Assembly (NCBI GenBank): GCA_029747585.1
Contig: JAPEVF010000747.1
Location: 1-22,131, forward strand
Reading direction: 5' to 3'
Length of the DNA stretch: 22,131 nucleotides
Source: Pleurotus djamor
Lineage: Eukaryota > Basidiomycota > Agaricomycetes > Agaricales > Pleurotaceae
The notes below the pieces were generated by a model. That model saw only the letters and a list, made by a program, of their open reading frames with translations, made no database searches and had not been told where the DNA came from. Both the position numbers and the translations under genes were made by a program. This document shows, piece after piece, positions 19,792-22,131 of the stretch; the stretch's first letter is position 1; every line of letters starts with the position of its first letter.

Positions 19792-20870
19792 TTACATCGA
19801 GAAACCGAGGGTGATAGGGACTGTCTGCGTGGCCCTCACAGTACGGTTGTGGAATTTCTAGATACGATCATTTTGTCAGTCAGGCTCAATGTTAATAACA
19901 GATATTCTTCGCACCGCAGCAACCTCGAAGCCTTTTTGAAGGTGGCGAATTAGTTCGAAAGCAGGAGTGTGAAATAAATGAGGGTAACTGACTGAAACGG
20001 AGGGGGAAGCTCTGTGGGTTGGTATTCCTGCAAACAGTCAGAGCGTTGAGCTCCCTGCGAGTTTGCCACTAGAAAGAAAAAGGTGAGGATCTGCACTCTT
20101 TGATGGGATGACTGGAAGCGAGTCGACATACAGCAGAGCCTGGCAAGGGACGATAGAAGATCTCCAAACGGTCATTGTATGTTCTTCCTGACTGCTCCAT
20201 CTTCTCAAGCTGGAAATCAAGCATGTACTCCGCGTCAAACGGCTGGATCGCATTTCCGCCTGTCTGGAACATCTGCAATGTCTGGCGGTACTCGATACGA
20301 GCTATGAAGCAAAATCAACCATATGAGGAACGCAACGTCACGAGCTTGACTACTTTTGCACGACGAACCTGGCCAATAATTCCCGCTCTGCGTGCTATAG
20401 GTAGGGAGTTGACGATCTGGAGAGGCGGTAGATGGTGGCCGTATAGTCAAAGTGACGTCTTGCGAATCGGGGAACAAAGTGGAGTTCAAGTAGCCTTGGT
20501 GAACGAGGACAATGTACATCACACCGCCAGAGTTCGCGAAGTTGGGTTGATCAGGCCTGGCCCCAGTGGTGTATACGTATGCTGCGAATTTCCAGTCGAT
20601 GGTGACATAGTGTGAACTGCCCGAGTCGTTCACTCTATGGTTGGTGAAGACGGTGTATTCCCGTCTAAAGGTAAATCGTCAGCGTGGTTACCTGTAAGGG
20701 TGACTGTAGAGAGCTCACCGACTCCAATAGCCTGTGCCCACTGGAGGGCTGAGACGATTGACGTAGATTCGGGGTTGGGGGCGTAGTGCTAATTCTTCGA
20801 CAGCGTCCTTCCCTTCATGAGAGGGGGCTTCATGATCTTGAAGTACTTTAGCGATGGAGGAGTCTGACAT
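19792..20870 (-). CDS. unrecognised clustered protein family, copy C
   Basis: Six exons (minus): 20719-20870, 20369-20664, 20132-20301, 19993-20068, 19915-19931, 19792-19857; 258 aa. Family unknown. It is closest to copy B: exon 1 ends YVNRLSPPVGTGYWSR; exon 2 has YTVFTNHRVNDSGSSHYVTI, DWKFAAYVYTTGARPD and YIVLVHQGYLNSTL; exon 3 has MFQTGGNAIQPFDAEYMLDF and QLEKMEQSGRTYNDRLEI; exon 4 starts WQTRRELNALTV; the end reads KFHNRTVRATQTVPITLGF. Intron 4 ends in AAG rather than YAG, but the 17-nt exon 5 it defines matches A and B in size. The start at 20870 (MSDSSIAK) lies 61 nt after a TTTAAAAGG box. No signal peptide or membrane helix is visible. Confidence 0.82.
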
Positions 20871-20930
20871 GTTACCTGTGTGGAGTTCGAAGTCGGGTGA
20901 TTGATATCATGCACCCCAAAGTTGTGCCAG

Positions 20931-20939
20931 CCTTTTAAA
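20931..20939 (-). promoter_or_regulatory. TATA-like box of copy C
   Basis: Minus-strand TTTAAAAGG ends 61 nt upstream of the ATG at 20870, the same place as TATAAAAGG in copy B. Confidence 0.6.
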
Positions 20940-20992
20940 CCTTAGCCATGACTGCATAGGTATACTCGATTCTTCTTCTTTGCGAAGACATG

Positions 20993-21032
20993 GCTCTTAA
21001 TCGGCTCCGTTGAGGGTACTCACGAATACCGG
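20993..21032 (-). promoter_or_regulatory. conserved upstream block of copy C
   Basis: On the minus strand this reads CCGGTATTCGTGAGT, then CCCTCAACGGAGCCG, then ATTAAGAGC. It lies 123-162 nt before the ATG. It is shared with B and D, and TGCCTAGGAGAATCT lies farther upstream at 21059-21073. Confidence 0.65.
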
Positions 21033-21073
21033 AGAGGAGACAAGAAAATCGGGGGTTCAGATTCTCCTAGGCA

Positions 21074-22131
21074 CCATGAAGCGTCACAATGGGGCAATTG
21101 CGGTGGTTGAGTGGAAAGGTTGTCCGTCGTTATTCGCTCGAAGGTGTCATGAAAGGTGAGACTGCCAAGTGTTCAATTCACCAAAGTTTATAGAACACAC
21201 GGAATTTGTCCAGGAAATCAAGTGTGTTGTCAAGCACGTTTTCACACCACTTCCGGTTTATGTTGCATCCCGAATCCAGAAAAAAGACAAGCAAACGTCA
21301 CTATGTGCATTGCGTAAGTAAACTACCAGTAAAAGCGACTTCAATAGACGCAACAAACGCACACTCAAGCATGCACATAAGAAAAGACCGTGATGGGTTT
21401 GGCTTGAAGGGGCGAGAATACTTGAATTCAAATTACAGACCGAAACATAGAGGTTGTACAGAGGAGAGGATAAGGAGAGGATAAGGCAAGGATAAGGAGC
21501 AGAAAAGTTGTTAGCGCCCGCCGATCGCTATACAAAGAGGATCGACTGTCATCCTCCCGTCATAGAGGCTGGAATTCGAGCCTACGCCGATCGCACAAGT
21601 TGAACTCACTGCGGCTGTGCCAGACGATTTTCGTTGTTCAACGCGTCAACGTCAACGTTCAATACGCTCACATTCAAAGTCACAGTGTAACATGTTGCAT
21701 CGACGCACGTCCCAGCGTATGTCTCTGATGTAAAAGCTGTGCTACAAAAGGCTCGCGCCGTCCTCGCTTATCTTCGAGCTGGTACACATCATCCTACGCT
21801 CAGATGAGGCCGACCATTCCCATGGACCGCAGGATTAGCACATGGCCTTCCAATGCACGCCTAATAAGTCCCGTGCGCTCAAAAGCAAGGTCGAACATCA
21901 GGCCTTTCAAATGCTCAACACTGGTGAACACTAGTGTTCCGAAGCAGATTGCTTCCCTGAGTATTGACTTGAGGAAAACGTCGAACGACTGGCCGGAATG
22001 GTCACCGACGACCGTTCACCTCCGAACAGGTTTCGCGCCCTCGATCACATACTCAAATGATAATTTTCAGCTTCGCTCTTCTAACTTTTCACTTTCAGTG
22101 ACAAACTAGTTTACCTCAGAGAAAGCAAAGG
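21074..22131. other. no supported gene; upstream flank of copy C to the window edge
   Basis: About 1.06 kb. Open frames at 21206-21484 and 21804-22109 (plus) and a stop-free minus frame at 21800-22015 show no family motif, and the minus frame has neither a usable start nor a clean splice acceptor. The only visible structure is a three-unit 11-nt repeat at 21464-21496. A gene may begin beyond the right edge. Confidence 0.4.
21464..21496 (+). repeat. 11-nt tandem repeat, three units, each with GATAAG
   Basis: GAGAGGATAAG occurs twice and GCAAGGATAAG once, back to back. Each unit has a GATAAG core, which GATA-type factors can bind. It lies about 600 nt upstream of copy C, so a regulatory role is only a possibility. 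Confidence 0.6.

Noticed and set aside
21570..21610. Hairpin AGGCT...AGCCT with TTCGAG, considered as a tRNA T-arm
   Set aside because: The TTCGA loop is not flanked by a pairing 5-bp stem in the right register, and no acceptor or anticodon arm can be drawn.
21800..22015. Stop-free minus-strand frame of 72 codons with some protein-like runs (for example FDLAFERTGLIRRALEGH)
   Set aside because: A stop lies directly upstream, there is no start codon at its beginning and no splice acceptor in the right phase. It could be the relic of something, but nothing supports a gene.
21804..22109. 101-codon plus-strand open frame
   Set aside because: No family resemblance, and it overlaps the minus-strand open frame; coding on either strand is unsupported.

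Overview
The window looks like a piece of the nuclear genome of a mushroom-forming basidiomycete (Agaricomycetes). Genes are dense and cut by many 50-76 nt GT-AG introns with CTRAY-like branch points. Intergenic gaps are short, and the proteins are typical fungal ones. I read gene models by splicing open frames by eye. In every complete model the summed exon length is a multiple of three, with one exception: the kinase needs a single stray N removed.

Layout, left to right. (1) 1-507 (-): N-terminal part of an integrase zinc-binding-domain protein running off the left edge. (2) 918-3692 (-): SKN1/KRE6-type GH16 membrane protein for beta-1,6-glucan (cell wall) synthesis, in 19 exons including micro-exons of 5 and 11 nt. 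(3) 4073-5022 (-): uroporphyrinogen-III synthase (HEM4, heme pathway). (4) 5190-6523 (-): secreted, low-complexity, charge-partitioned protein with an acidic nonapeptide-repeat tail. (5) 7565-11642 (+): Kin4-like CAMKL protein kinase with a split KA1-like C-terminus; a single N at 10021 breaks its frame. (6) 12384-13645 (+): secreted M43-family zinc metalloprotease. (7) 13768-14824 (-): first member (A) of an unrecognised protein family. (8) 15326-16662 (+): mitochondrial tricarboxylate (citrate) carrier. (9) 17170-18272 (-): second member (B). (10) about 18803-19080 (+): decayed member (D) in opposite orientation. (11) 19792-20870 (-): third member (C). (12) 20871-22131: promoter of C, then no gene I can support.

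The left two thirds is a run of conserved housekeeping genes in cell wall, heme, cell-cycle signalling and mitochondrial transport; nothing suggests they form one pathway. The right third is the novel part. A small family of about 250-residue proteins that I do not recognise has expanded locally into three intact copies and one pseudogene. Internal exon sizes are identical in the three intact copies (296/170/76/17 nt), TATA spacing is conserved in all four, and a nearly identical block of about 40 bp lies 115-165 bp upstream of the start codon in three of them.
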